From Halopiger aswanensis (GTDB taxonomy: Archaea > Halobacteriota > Halobacteria > Halobacteriales > Natrialbaceae): DNA of 64,000 nucleotides. The first letter of the stretch is position 1. Each line of letters opens with the position of its first letter. Location: NCBI RefSeq assembly GCF_003610195.1, contig NZ_RAPO01000001.1, positions 558,001 to 622,000 on the forward strand. The letters are read 5' to 3'. The notes under the pieces are model-generated. The model ran no database searches, was not told where the DNA came from, and saw only the letters and a program-made list of their open reading frames with translations. A program made the position numbers and the translations under genes. Below, piece by piece: positions 17,231 through 26,144 of the stretch.

Positions 17231-17527
17231 TTACTCGTGGCCGGGAGCACCAGCACCAGCACCAGCACCGGCGCCGGCGCTCGCGTGCGCCTCGAGAAGG
17301 GCGCTGCTGATCGCTCGTTTTCGGTGGCTGAGTTGGAGGTGCGTGAACACGCTGTCTCTGGTGTCGTCGGTGTAGCCACACAGCGGACAGGCGTGGGTCC
17401 CCTCGAACGACTCGCGCTGTGCGACGGGGGCGGACCGGGCGTCACGCGGGCCCTCGTCGGGTGCGTCCTCTCGGTCAGCGGTCGTCTCGGAACTGTGGAC
17501 CGGCGCGGAGATGGAGTCGGGAGCCAT
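17231..17527 (-). CDS. Small C2H2-type zinc-finger protein with Gly-Ala tail
   Basis: From the ATG at 17527 this is a 98-residue protein (a GTG nine codons earlier is possible). An unstructured acidic N-terminus is followed by HACPLCGYTDDTRDSVFTHL and QLSHRK, i.e. C-x2-C-x12-H-x4-H, a plausible zinc finger. The C-terminus is a repetitive (GA)n tract encoded by a six-base repeat, then APGHE. Small single zinc-finger proteins are common in haloarchaea and some affect growth or biofilm behaviour; this one's role is unknown. It converges with the coiled-coil gene. Confidence 0.68.
   Translation of the reverse strand: MAPDSISAPVHSSETTADREDAPDEGPRDARSAPVAQRESFEGTHACPLCGYTDDTRDSVFTHLQLSHRKRAISSALLEAHASAGAGAGAGAGAPGHE
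17246..17275. repeat. Short tandem hexamer repeat (AGCACC units)
   Basis: Four AGCACC/AGCACCG-type units in a row code for the alternating Gly-Ala tail of the zinc-finger protein on the minus strand. Such short repeats can change copy number by slippage, altering the tail by two residues per unit. Confidence 0.6.
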
Positions 17528-17835
17528 TCGAGTGGAGCCACGACGACTCACCACAAGTCAGTTGCTAGGAGCGCTACGAGTCGCCAAGTCCCGCTCGTAC
17601 CGATACGTATCCCTCAATCGAACTCCGTGGCGCTCCGTCCCGGTTCGTAGTCGGCGCGACGCCCGTACTCGAGTACGGCCCGCCACGTACACCTCATATA
17701 AATTTTATTTTTAAACGCGGTCGTGAACCGCGGTATGTATCGACGATCCCCCAGTGCGTTTCGGTGCCCGAACCGACGACGGCGCGGTTCTGCCTCCGTT
17801 GCCGATCGACCGTCGACCGATCGGGGCGCGGGACG
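17528..17835. promoter_or_regulatory. Intergenic region with strong TATA for the metallophosphoesterase gene
   Basis: This 308-base divergent spacer contains CATATAAATTTTATTTTTAAA at about 17695-17715, the most AT-rich element nearby and a strong TATA candidate for the + strand gene. A transcript from it would start near 17735-17745 and give a leader of about 90-100 bases to the ATG at 17836, or about 25 bases to an in-frame GTG at 17764. No other gene is seen here. Confidence 0.5.
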
Positions 17836-18819
17836 ATGACGGGCGACGAGTACGGCCTCGCCGACGTCGGGGACCGGGTGCTCCTCGGCCGGCTCGAGGA
17901 ACCGCGGACCGAGCAGGAAGCGGCGCTCGCAGTCGTCGGCGACCCTCATATCGCGACCCGGTCGCAGGGGACCTACCGCGTCTTCCACCGGACCGAACAG
18001 CGGCTCCGGGCCGTCATCGACGACGTCAACGAGCGCGCGGTCGACCTCGTGCTCTTCCCCGGCGACCTCACGAAGGACGGCGAACCCTGGAACTACGACC
18101 GCGTCGACGCCCTGCTCGAGGAACTCGAGCGGCCGTTCCTCGCGACGCCGGGGAACCACGACCTCCAGAAGTGCGACGACGACCACCGCTGTCCGTCGGC
18201 GACGGCGTTCGCGAACCGGTACGACTGCGAGTCGTTCCCGTTCCACCGCGAGGTCGGCGGGATCGACCTCTTCGTGCTCAACAGCGCCGCCGGCCCGGAC
18301 GGCCCGTACGCCGAAACCCACCGCGGGCGCATCTCCTCGGCCCAACTCGAGTGGCTCGACGACCGACTCGCGGACGCGTCGGTGCCGATCGTCACCTGCC
18401 ACCACAATCCGCTCCCGGTCGTGACAGACCCCCTCTGTCGGACGAACCCCTGGCGCGCGTTCACGATGCGCGAGCGGAGTCGCACTCGATCGATCCTCGA
18501 GCGCCACGGCGTCTCGCTCGTCGTCACCGGCCACCACCACCTGCCGTCGCTGGTCAAACGCAACGGGCTGCGACAGCTCATCGCGCCGGCGATCGCGTCG
18601 TTCCCGCAGGCGTACTGCCTTCTCGAGATCGACGAGACGGGGACGAACGTTTGGTTGGTCTCGCACGCGACGGAGACCGGCCGGGCGGAGGCGTACGACC
18701 TGGCCGCAGACGGACCGCCGTTCTGGCGGGCGGTCCTCGGGATCACCGAGAACACGCTGACGGACCTGCCGCTGCTCTACGAGCCGACGCAGTTGGACGA
18801 CGCCGCGCTGGCCGACTGA
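17836..18819 (+). CDS. Calcineurin-like metallophosphoesterase
   Basis: This 327-residue protein has the standard metallophosphoesterase metal motifs: VVGDPHIA (DxH), FPGDLTKDG (GDxx), TPGNHDLQK (GNHD), TCHHNP and VTGHHHLPS (GHxH). It probably hydrolyses phosphodiesters or phosphomonoesters in the cytoplasm with two metal ions; the substrate is unknown. I start it at the ATG (MTGDEYGLAD) because the 24 residues gained from the GTG at 17764 look like untranslated sequence, though they include a CLRC pair. It lies next to the phosphate uptake genes but is oriented toward them. Confidence 0.85.
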   Translation: MTGDEYGLADVGDRVLLGRLEEPRTEQEAALAVVGDPHIATRSQGTYRVFHRTEQRLRAVIDDVNERAVDLVLFPGDLTKDGEPWNYDRVDALLEELERPFLATPGNHDLQKCDDDHRCPSATAFANRYDCESFPFHREVGGIDLFVLNSAAGPDGPYAETHRGRISSAQLEWLDDRLADASVPIVTCHHNPLPVVTDPLCRTNPWRAFTMRERSRTRSILERHGVSLVVTGHHHLPSLVKRNGLRQLIAPAIASFPQAYCLLEIDETGTNVWLVSHATETGRAEAYDLAADGPPFWRAVLGITENTLTDLPLLYEPTQLDDAALAD

Positions 18820-18947
18820 CGTCGGCGAAGGGCGAGTCCGCGACGCCGATCACAGCCAGAAACGCGCCACTTCAGACGTGCCACCCTGTTTTCGGCGCGG
18901 CGAGCCACTCGCCGTGCAAAAGCAGTCCTGTTCGCACCGTCTTCCGC

Positions 18948-19952
18948 TCAGTCGGCGATCTGCGATTCGGTCGTCGCGTGGGCGATATTAACGCCGATCG
19001 CCGCAGTCCGGCGGATATGCTGGAGGAACCGTCCGTAGAGGTACGCGTTCGGATCGCCGCGATCGTACAGTTGCCGATCGAGTTCGGCGACGGTCTCGGA
19101 GACGGCGGCACTCGTCTCGAGCGCACGGTCCGTCTCGCCGGACAGCGCACGCTCGACGACGGTTCGCGCGTCGGTGCCGACCGTCTCGAGCCGGTCCCCG
19201 AACGCCGCGTCCGGCGGGCCGGACTGGCGCGTAGCGACCGTCGCGATCCCTTCGGCGTGGTCCGCGATCCGCTCGAGTTGGCGGGCGATCCGGTAGTTGC
19301 GAAACGCGGCGGTCCGGTCCGTTCCGAGGCGATTGATCTCGTGGACGTCCTCGAGGCCGCGGTGGAAGCCGCGAGCGACGAACGCGAACAGCCGGTCGAC
19401 GTCGTCGTCGCGATCGATCACCTGTTCGGCGAGGTCCGCGTCGCCCTCGATAACGGCCGTAATCGCGTCCGCGTGCATCTCGAGGGCGAGTTGTCGGGCC
19501 TGGGCGATCGTCTGCGGAAGCGAGACGTCACTGACGTCGAGCAGGTTCGTCGCGGTCAGCCGCTCGGCCGTCGCGTCGGCGATCTCGATCCCGATGAGGC
19601 GGCCGATTAGCCGCTCGAGGTCGCGGCGCGTGCGGTTCTCGAGGGCGTCGACGTTGGCGACCGACAGGCGGTCGACGCCGGCCAAGTAGGCGGCGCGGGT
19701 TCGGCGCAGTACCGTCTCGTCGTCGATCGCAGCCGCGTCGATCGTGACGGATCGATTCCCGTCGGCGACGCTGTTCGGGGCGGCGATCAGCCGGTCCTCG
19801 TGGGGGTAGAGGTACATCGACATGCCGGCCTCGAGCCCCTGGTCGGTCGCCCACTCCTTGGGGAGCGAGACGACGAACGTCGAGTTGCCCGCCAGCTGTA
19901 CCGTCCGTTCGACGGGATCCCAGCCGTCCGGCGGCGATCGGTTCTCGGCCAT
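18948..19952 (-). CDS. PhoU-like phosphate regulator with N-terminal AbrB domain
   Basis: This 334-residue protein combines an AbrB/SpoVT-type DNA-binding beta domain (about 12-58: VERTVQLAGNSTFVVSLPKE and the following strands) with two PhoU-type helical bundles (about 90-330). PhoU signatures include AIDDDVDRLF-like DRDDDVDRLFAFV and RQLERIADHAEGIA. Proteins of this design are linked to control of phosphate uptake in haloarchaea. It follows phoU by one base and is the last gene of the pst operon; the DNA-binding half suggests it can act directly on promoters. Confidence 0.85.
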   Translation of the reverse strand: MAENRSPPDGWDPVERTVQLAGNSTFVVSLPKEWATDQGLEAGMSMYLYPHEDRLIAAPNSVADGNRSVTIDAAAIDDETVLRRTRAAYLAGVDRLSVANVDALENRTRRDLERLIGRLIGIEIADATAERLTATNLLDVSDVSLPQTIAQARQLALEMHADAITAVIEGDADLAEQVIDRDDDVDRLFAFVARGFHRGLEDVHEINRLGTDRTAAFRNYRIARQLERIADHAEGIATVATRQSGPPDAAFGDRLETVGTDARTVVERALSGETDRALETSAAVSETVAELDRQLYDRGDPNAYLYGRFLQHIRRTAAIGVNIAHATTESQIAD

Positions 19953-19953
19953 A

Positions 19954-20613
19954 TCAGTAGATCAACTCGGCGTCGTTGTCGACCATATGCAGTACTCGTG
20001 CCGCGATGTTCACGGCGTGGTCGCCGATCCGTTCCAGGTCGCGGATCGTCAGCAGCATTCGCGAGACGTCGTCGAACAGCGCGTCGTCGGCGATTTCCGT
20101 CTCGAGGAGGTCCTGGACGACGATCTCGCTGGCGTGCTCGCAGCGGTCGTCGATCTCGTCGTCCATCGCTGCGATCTCGCGCGTCGTCGACGCGTCGTCC
20201 GCGGCGTAGGCGTCCATGGCTACCGACACCATCTCGAGGGTCCGCTCGCCGATGGCGGTGATATCGATGTGCGGGTAGCGGTCGCGCGCAGCCTGCTTGG
20301 CGTACTCGGCCAGATTCACCGCGAGGTCGGCGATTCGCTCGAGGTCGGTGATGATCTTGAACGACGCGGCGATAAAGCGCAGATCGCCGGCCACCGGCTG
20401 CTGGAGGGCGAGCAGTTCGATGCAGTCGCCCTCGATATCGAGGTACAGTTCGTTGATCTCGTGGTCGCCCTCGATGACGCGGTCGGCGAGGGTCTCGTCC
20501 GTGTCCTCGAGGGCCGTCAGTGCCGCCTCGAGGCGGTCGCAGACGAGGTCGCTCATCGACCGGACGTCCGTGCGAAGTTGCTCGAGTTGCCGTTGGTATT
20601 CGTTTCGTGACAT
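19954..20613 (-). CDS. phoU: Phosphate signalling protein PhoU
   Basis: This 219-residue protein consists of two PhoU three-helix repeats, each with the metal-binding E/DxxxD pattern: ADRVIEGDHEINELYLDIE in the first, with DLERIADLAVNLAEYA, and AMDDEIDDRCEH with DLERIGDHAVNIAAR in the second. PhoU restrains the Pst transporter and the phosphate response when phosphate is plentiful. It follows pstA by 41 bases; no pstB ATPase gene lies between them, where it is usually found. Confidence 0.93.
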   Translation of the reverse strand: MSRNEYQRQLEQLRTDVRSMSDLVCDRLEAALTALEDTDETLADRVIEGDHEINELYLDIEGDCIELLALQQPVAGDLRFIAASFKIITDLERIADLAVNLAEYAKQAARDRYPHIDITAIGERTLEMVSVAMDAYAADDASTTREIAAMDDEIDDRCEHASEIVVQDLLETEIADDALFDDVSRMLLTIRDLERIGDHAVNIAARVLHMVDNDAELIY

Positions 20614-20654
20614 GGATGGGGGTCGAAGGTGGCGGTGACGCTAGACTCGTTGCG

Positions 20655-22445
20655 TCAGGCGCGTTCGGAGCGGTTCCGCATGATGATCGCCGTCGCGTTC
20701 ATCCCGATCAGGACGATCAGCAGCGTGACGACGCCGGCCGCGACGACGCCGTACCGGAACTCCTCCTGTGGGAAGCTCGACCAGGCGAAGATCTGCATCG
20801 GCATCGCGGCGGCGCTGCCCCAGATGCCCTGCGGGGGACTGAACGTGATCGTCGGGGCACCGATCATGATCAGCGGGGCCGTTTCGCCGATGGCGCGTCC
20901 GAGCGAGAGGATAGTTCCCGTCAGGATCCCGGATAGCGACTCGGGGAGCACGACGTTTTTCGTCGTCTGCCACCGCGTCGCGCCCATCGCGTAGGACCCC
21001 TGCCGGACCGTACTCGGGACCGATCGAATCGCCTCCTGTGCCGAAATGATCGTCACGGGGAGGATCAACAGCGACAGCGTCGCCGCGCCGGTGATGACGG
21101 TGCCGAACCCGAGCCCGAGCAGTTGGGCGAACAACCCGAGCCCGAGCATCCCGTAGACCACCGACGGGACGGCCGCGAGATTCGCGATGTTGATCTGGAT
21201 GATCCGGGTGATCGTCCCGAGCACCCCCTCGTTCGGCGCGTACTCCTCGAGGAAGACGGCGGTGCCGACGCCGAAAACGAACGAGAAGACCGCGACGAGC
21301 GCGAGGAGGAAGACCGAGCCGACGATCGCCGGATAGAGGCCGGCCCGCGAGGGATCTCTCGAGGCCGGACTGGTCACGTAGGAGACGTCGAGCCACGGAT
21401 CGGGCGCCGGGATGCCGACGGTCTCGACGATGAACGCACCGAGGAGCACGCCCGCAGCGAGCAGGACCGGCAATACCAGTCCGAGCTGTCCCTCACTCTC
21501 GAGCGCTTGTCGGATGTACGCGCCGACGGGCACGACGATCATCAACAGGACCAGCACCGCGTTCGCCTGCGAGAGTCCGACCGTGCCCGCGACGAAGCTC
21601 CCGCCGACCGGCAGCGCGAACGTGAGCGCGCCGACGAGCAGCGCCCGATTGGCCTCGCTGGTCCGGCGATACTCCAGCCCGGCGATACCGGCAGCAACGG
21701 GGACGACGAACGTCCAACTGTAGATCAACCACGTCGTCGGATACACCGTGATCGTTCCGTCGGCCACGATCGCCGCACCGCTGCCGACGAGTGCGACCGG
21801 GGCTGCGAGTATCGTCAGGGGTCGCGTCTCGGTGACCTGCCCGTAGGCGAACAGGACCGCTGCCGGCAGGAATCCGGCGGTGTAGACCAGGAACCAGAGC
21901 CGCTGATCGACGGCGATAAAGAGGAGGATCAGCGCCAGCCCAAGAGCCGTCCCGATCAGGAATCGGCCGACCAGTCCGAAGCCGACTCTGCCCACCGGCT
22001 CGCGACTTCCGGCGAAGACGACGTAGGCCGTCACCGGCGTAACGACGACGAACAGGTACGCGAGCTGCCAGGTGAGCCGCGGAATCGGTCGGACGAGCGC
22101 TTCGAACGCCTGAAAGACGACGGCCGTACCGACCAGTCCGCCGCCGAGCGCGAGGACGATCCTGCGCGTCAGGTCGGCGTCGTTCGCGCTGTAGAGGCAG
22201 AATCCGATCAGCGGGAGCACCAGCGTCGCGAAGTAGGTCAACAGCCACTCGGGGCTCGCGTTGGCGAGGTCGAAGGCGTCGATGGCGACGTAGATCAGCA
22301 ACACCGCGAGCGCGGCGATCCCGGTCAGTGAGGCGCCGAACGAAAGCGCCTCGAAGACGACTCCCTTGAGCCGGCTGACCTGTCCGAACCCGTGGTCCGC
22401 ACCGGCACCGTGCTCCGCCGGGGGTTGTGGTTGTTCGGCCGCCAT
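20655..22445 (-). CDS. pstA: Phosphate ABC transporter permease PstA with long N-terminal membrane extension
   Basis: I use the ATG at 22445 (596 residues); the frame opens 13 codons earlier inside pstC. The C-terminal about 270 residues are a normal PstA permease with EEYAPNEGVLGTITRIIQIN and the cytoplasmic EAA loop (EAIRSVPSTVRQGSYAMGAT...SLGRAIGETAPLIM). The first about 310 residues add roughly eight to ten extra hydrophobic segments not found in the ~280-300-residue bacterial PstA. The start is one base after the pstC stop region, so the two are tightly coupled. The missing ATPase must come from elsewhere. Confidence 0.9.
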   Translation of the reverse strand: MAAEQPQPPAEHGAGADHGFGQVSRLKGVVFEALSFGASLTGIAALAVLLIYVAIDAFDLANASPEWLLTYFATLVLPLIGFCLYSANDADLTRRIVLALGGGLVGTAVVFQAFEALVRPIPRLTWQLAYLFVVVTPVTAYVVFAGSREPVGRVGFGLVGRFLIGTALGLALILLFIAVDQRLWFLVYTAGFLPAAVLFAYGQVTETRPLTILAAPVALVGSGAAIVADGTITVYPTTWLIYSWTFVVPVAAGIAGLEYRRTSEANRALLVGALTFALPVGGSFVAGTVGLSQANAVLVLLMIVVPVGAYIRQALESEGQLGLVLPVLLAAGVLLGAFIVETVGIPAPDPWLDVSYVTSPASRDPSRAGLYPAIVGSVFLLALVAVFSFVFGVGTAVFLEEYAPNEGVLGTITRIIQINIANLAAVPSVVYGMLGLGLFAQLLGLGFGTVITGAATLSLLILPVTIISAQEAIRSVPSTVRQGSYAMGATRWQTTKNVVLPESLSGILTGTILSLGRAIGETAPLIMIGAPTITFSPPQGIWGSAAAMPMQIFAWSSFPQEEFRYGVVAAGVVTLLIVLIGMNATAIIMRNRSERA

Positions 22446-22446
22446 G

Positions 22447-23421
22447 TTAGTACTCCTCCCGATACCGCTGAGCGATCTGGTCACTGATGACGTTCATGGT
22501 GAGCGTGACGATGAACAGGGTCAGTCCGAGTGCGAACATCGCGTCGTACGGCAGCGAGCCGCCGGTCAGGTCCCCGTTGGCGATCTGGACCATCGCGACG
22601 GTGATCGTCTGTCCCGGATCGAGGAGCACGTCGCCCGGATGCACGTAGGGGATCCCGAGCAGTCCGTTACGGACGCTCGGCATGCTCGCCTGTGCACCCA
22701 TCGCGACGACGACGATCATCGTCTCGCCGATGGCGCGCGAGATCGCCAGAATGTACGAGGAAACGATCCCGGAGATCGCCGCGGGGACGACGACGTCGGT
22801 CGAAACCTCGTACTTCGTCGCGCCGAGCCCGTAGCCGGCCTGCCGGAGTTCGTCCGGGACGGCGCTCATGGCGTCTTCGCTGATCGAGGACACCATCGGG
22901 ATGATCATGATCCCGACCATCAGGGACGCCGACAGCGCGTTGAACGTGCTCATCGAGGGGAACAGCGTCGCCTTCAGCGCCGGCGTCACGTACACGAGCG
23001 CGAAGTACCCGTAGACGACCGTCGGAATCCCCGACAGGATCTCGAGCAGCGGTTTGATGATCGACCGCGTTCGCGGCGTCGCGTACTCGCTGAGAAAGAT
23101 CGCCGTAAGCGTCCCGATCGGGAGCGCGACGAACGCAGCCGTCAGCGTGACGACGATCGTCCCGGCCAGCAACGGCAGGATCCCGAAGGCCGAACCGCCG
23201 CCGGACGGGTTCGGACTCCAGTGGGTCCCGGTCAGGAACTCGACGATCGGATACTCGCTGAAAAACGTCAGCGCGTCCGAGAGGAGCGTCACGAAAATCG
23301 CGACCGTCGTCAGCAGCGTCACCGCTGCACAGGCGACGAAAAAGGTCCCGAACGACCGTTCCGTCAGTTTCTCGAGCCCGCCCGACCGCTGTAGGTCCGG
23401 CTGAGCCGACGCGTCACTCAC
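22447..23421 (-). CDS. pstC: Phosphate ABC transporter permease PstC
   Basis: This 324-residue protein has six predicted membrane spans, a large external loop (FFSEYPIVEFLTGTHWSPN), FLSEYATPRTRSIIKPLLEI and the EAA loop DAMSAVPDELRQAGYGLGAT with SRAIGETMIVV. It forms the phosphate channel with PstA. Length is normal for the family. It is separated from pstS by 218 bases, more than between the other genes of the set, so some transcription may end or restart there. Confidence 0.95.
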   Translation of the reverse strand: MSDASAQPDLQRSGGLEKLTERSFGTFFVACAAVTLLTTVAIFVTLLSDALTFFSEYPIVEFLTGTHWSPNPSGGGSAFGILPLLAGTIVVTLTAAFVALPIGTLTAIFLSEYATPRTRSIIKPLLEILSGIPTVVYGYFALVYVTPALKATLFPSMSTFNALSASLMVGIMIIPMVSSISEDAMSAVPDELRQAGYGLGATKYEVSTDVVVPAAISGIVSSYILAISRAIGETMIVVVAMGAQASMPSVRNGLLGIPYVHPGDVLLDPGQTITVAMVQIANGDLTGGSLPYDAMFALGLTLFIVTLTMNVISDQIAQRYREEY

Positions 23422-23639
23422 GAGCGATCACCTCCCGTCGTCCTCCCCGATCCTTGGTTGACAGAGCCATCGGCGTCGATATCGAAAGCATCAGTTGTAA
23501 TCCCCAGTTGAATAGTCGCAAATCGGTTCCCGACCGGCACCTCCAACAGCGTGCCGGAGCGGGGTCGTCTCGAGGCGGCGCCCTCGTCGCGGTGACGCTG
23601 CCGCCTCGGACTGTACGAGACAACCGCCCATCGTCTCGG

Positions 23640-24674
23640 TTACCCCTGTGCCTCTTCGATCGCGTCCTCGAGTTTCGACATCTGCTCCGACTGCTGCTCG
23701 TCGGTGAGCGGGACGTAGCCGACGTCGTCGGCGACGAGTTCCCGGTTGGTCGTCTGCTCGACGAAGTATCGCGCGAACTCGGCGACGTGCTCCTCGCCGA
23801 GCGAGGAGACCGAGGGGTACGTGTACAGCGAGCGGGACAGCGGGGTGTACTCGCCGGCCGAGGCGGTCTCGAGGCTCGGTTCGACGGGACCGTTGCCGTC
23901 GTCGATCGCGACTGCCGTCAACTGATCGGAGTTCTGGTAGTAGTAGGCGAACCCGAAGTAGCCGATGGCGTACTCGCTCCCCTGGACACCCTGGGCGATG
24001 GTGTTGTCCTGTTCGGTCGCCTGGTAGTCGTCGGTGTGGCCGCGGTCCTCGCCCATGATGTTCTCGATGAAGTAGTCGTAGGTACCGGAGGTGTCGTCGG
24101 CCCCGTAGCGTTCGATCTCCTCGTCGGGCCAGTCGCTGTTGACGTCGCTCCAGGTCTCGGCGGCGTCGGACTCCCAGATCTGTGCGATTTCCTCGACGGT
24201 CATCTCGGTCGCCCAGTCGTTGTCGTTGTTGATGACGACCGTGAGCGCGTCCGTTGCGGCGATAAGTTCGATCCACTCGACGCCGCTGTCCGCACACATC
24301 TGTTCCTCTTCTTCCTTGATCGCGCGGCTCGCGTTGTTGAAGTCGGTGTTGCCGGGACAGAAGTGGTTCTCGAAGCCGCCACCGGAACCGGTCGAACTGA
24401 TATCGATATTGACCTCGGAGTGGTCGCGCTGGAAGTCCTCGGCAACCGCGGACATCAGCGGGAACACGGTGCTCGAGCCCGCGATCTGAATGTCGCCCGA
24501 GAGGCTACTCTGGCCGTTGCCGTTGCCGCTCCCGTTGCCATCCCCGTTGCCGTTCCCCTCACCCGTTTCCTCAGTACAGCCAGCAAGCGCAACGGCGCCG
24601 GCACCGCCGGCCGCTGCGATGAACTTGCGCCGCGATACTGCATCAACCGGACGTCCAGCCTGATTGTCCGTCAT
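23640..24674 (-). CDS. pstS: Phosphate ABC transporter substrate-binding lipoprotein PstS
   Basis: From the ATG at 24674 this is a 344-residue protein; the frame opens eight codons earlier. It has a twin-arginine signal (SRRKFIAAAGGAG) and a lipobox LAGC, then a Gly-Asn-rich linker (GNGNGDGNGSGNGNG) that tethers the domain to the membrane. The phosphate-binding fold begins with IQIAGSSTVFPL and continues with SSTGSGGGFENHF and DDTSGTYDYF, typical PstS ligand loops. It captures external phosphate for PstC/PstA and is the first gene of the operon. Confidence 0.95.
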   Translation of the reverse strand: MTDNQAGRPVDAVSRRKFIAAAGGAGAVALAGCTEETGEGNGNGDGNGSGNGNGQSSLSGDIQIAGSSTVFPLMSAVAEDFQRDHSEVNIDISSTGSGGGFENHFCPGNTDFNNASRAIKEEEEQMCADSGVEWIELIAATDALTVVINNDNDWATEMTVEEIAQIWESDAAETWSDVNSDWPDEEIERYGADDTSGTYDYFIENIMGEDRGHTDDYQATEQDNTIAQGVQGSEYAIGYFGFAYYYQNSDQLTAVAIDDGNGPVEPSLETASAGEYTPLSRSLYTYPSVSSLGEEHVAEFARYFVEQTTNRELVADDVGYVPLTDEQQSEQMSKLEDAIEEAQG

Positions 24675-25093
24675 CACGTAGAGAGAGAAACAGCCCATAA
24701 AAAAGCGATGCTATGACTAATATATACTCGTACATATCTATATATCTGGATACTGTCCCGTCTACAGCGGCCGTCACGCGGCCGAATTTAGATTCCCTCG
24801 CCAGTTCGTCAGGGGACTTAACTGCCGTTTGAGTCGAGTCACGACGACCGAATCCGACGTTTCGGTCGAATTGTAGGCGTCACCGGCTATTGAATCCGGG
24901 GCTTGCGAGGGATGCGGGGGAAAATAGAGCCATATTTATTCCTATGTACTTCTACGTTGTACAGTATATAGCTACGTTTTACTACGAGCAGTATTGTGCC
25001 GGATATAGCGGATAGACCACGACAAGATCGTAGAAATCGGATCACTCTATAGATCCAGGTAGATTTATGTTCCATCCGTATCAACCGCGGTAC
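24675..25093. promoter_or_regulatory. Divergent control region between pstS and the phoU-AbrB gene
   Basis: This 419-base spacer has no gene. Near pstS it carries CCCATAAAAAAG (24694-24705) and a longer AT tract ACTAATATATACTCGTACATATCTATATATC (24717-24748), with TATA-like cores on the minus strand. Near the other end it has TACAGTATATAGC (24961-24973), GGATATAGCGG (25003-25013) and CTCTATAG (25044-25051) as candidates for the + strand gene. Several direct near-repeats of TATATAGAT/TATCTATATATC suggest more than one binding site, as expected for phosphate-controlled promoters. Confidence 0.55.
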
Positions 25094-26089
25094 ATGGAGA
25101 CACGCAAGGTCCAGGTGACCGGTGGGTCGACGTACACCGTCTCGTTGCCGAAGGACTGGGCGACCGACAACGACATCAGCAGCGGTACCATCGTCGAGAT
25201 CTTTTCCGAGGACGACACGCTCCTCGTCACGCCGAAAAGCGACACGAACCATCAGGAGGGTACGCTCGACGTCTCCACGCTCGCGAACGAACAACTCGTT
25301 CGCGCCGTCCTCACGATGTACGTCAGCGGTTTCGACGTCATCCGCCTCGAGGCGAACCGGATTACGACCGAACAACGACGGGCGATCCGCAGTGCGATTC
25401 AGGGACTCATCGGCGTCGAGGTCGTCGAGGAACAGACCGACTGCGTCGTCGTGCAGGACCTCCTCGATTCGTCGGAGCTGTCGATCGTCAACGCCGTCAC
25501 GCGCATGCGACTGATCGCGACCTCGATGCTCGCCGACGCCGTCACCGCCTTAGTCGAAAACGACGACGACATCGCTCACGACGTTATCGACCGCGACGAC
25601 GACGTCGACCGGCTCTTCCTCGTCGTCTCGCGGATCTTCCGGGCGACGCTGCGCTCACCGCGAGCCGCCGAGGAACTCGGGCTCCCCCGCGAGGACTGCT
25701 TCGACTACCACTCGAGCGCCCGCCAACTCGAGCGCGTCGCGGACCACGCCGTCAAGATTAGCAACCTCGCGCTCAAACTCGAGGAGATCCCCGAAGACGT
25801 CGCCGATCCGCTCCTGGAACTGCACGCTGACGTCGAGAACATCCTCGAGACGTCGATGGACGCGCTGTTCGCCGAAGACGGCGACGAGGCGACCGCACAG
25901 AGCCACGACGCCCTCGAGGCCGTGCCGGAGATCGACGAACACACCCGCCGAATCGACGATATCCTCCGCGATCTCGATCCGGTGTTAGCCCAGTCGCTCG
26001 GCTTGATCCTCGACTCGCTGTCCCGGAGCGCCGACTACGGCGGGAACGTCGCCGAGACGGCGCTGCAGAAGGCCGCGCCGCGGCCCTAA
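25094..26089 (+). CDS. Second PhoU-like phosphate regulator with N-terminal AbrB domain
   Basis: From the ATG at 25094 this is a 331-residue protein starting METRKVQVTGGSTYTVSLPK, the usual AbrB-type start of this family; an ATG nine codons earlier is in frame and could be used by the CTCTATAG promoter. PhoU bundles follow, with DRDDDVDRLFLVVSRIF and ARQLERVADHAVKISNLAL. It is a paralogue of the gene ending the pst operon, with the same domain order but clear divergence, and is transcribed away from pstS. It likely regulates phosphate uptake genes. Confidence 0.85.
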   Translation: METRKVQVTGGSTYTVSLPKDWATDNDISSGTIVEIFSEDDTLLVTPKSDTNHQEGTLDVSTLANEQLVRAVLTMYVSGFDVIRLEANRITTEQRRAIRSAIQGLIGVEVVEEQTDCVVVQDLLDSSELSIVNAVTRMRLIATSMLADAVTALVENDDDIAHDVIDRDDDVDRLFLVVSRIFRATLRSPRAAEELGLPREDCFDYHSSARQLERVADHAVKISNLALKLEEIPEDVADPLLELHADVENILETSMDALFAEDGDEATAQSHDALEAVPEIDEHTRRIDDILRDLDPVLAQSLGLILDSLSRSADYGGNVAETALQKAAPRP

Positions 26090-26144
26090 CTCGAGTCAGC
26101 CGGACTCGTCGCATCGTCCTCGAACCCGTCTCCTACGACGGCTC

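Noticed and set aside
17754-19610. 618-residue open frame on + covering the metallophosphoesterase and the phoU-AbrB gene
   Set aside because: Arginine-rich shadow; the metallophosphoesterase and PhoU motifs lie in other frames.
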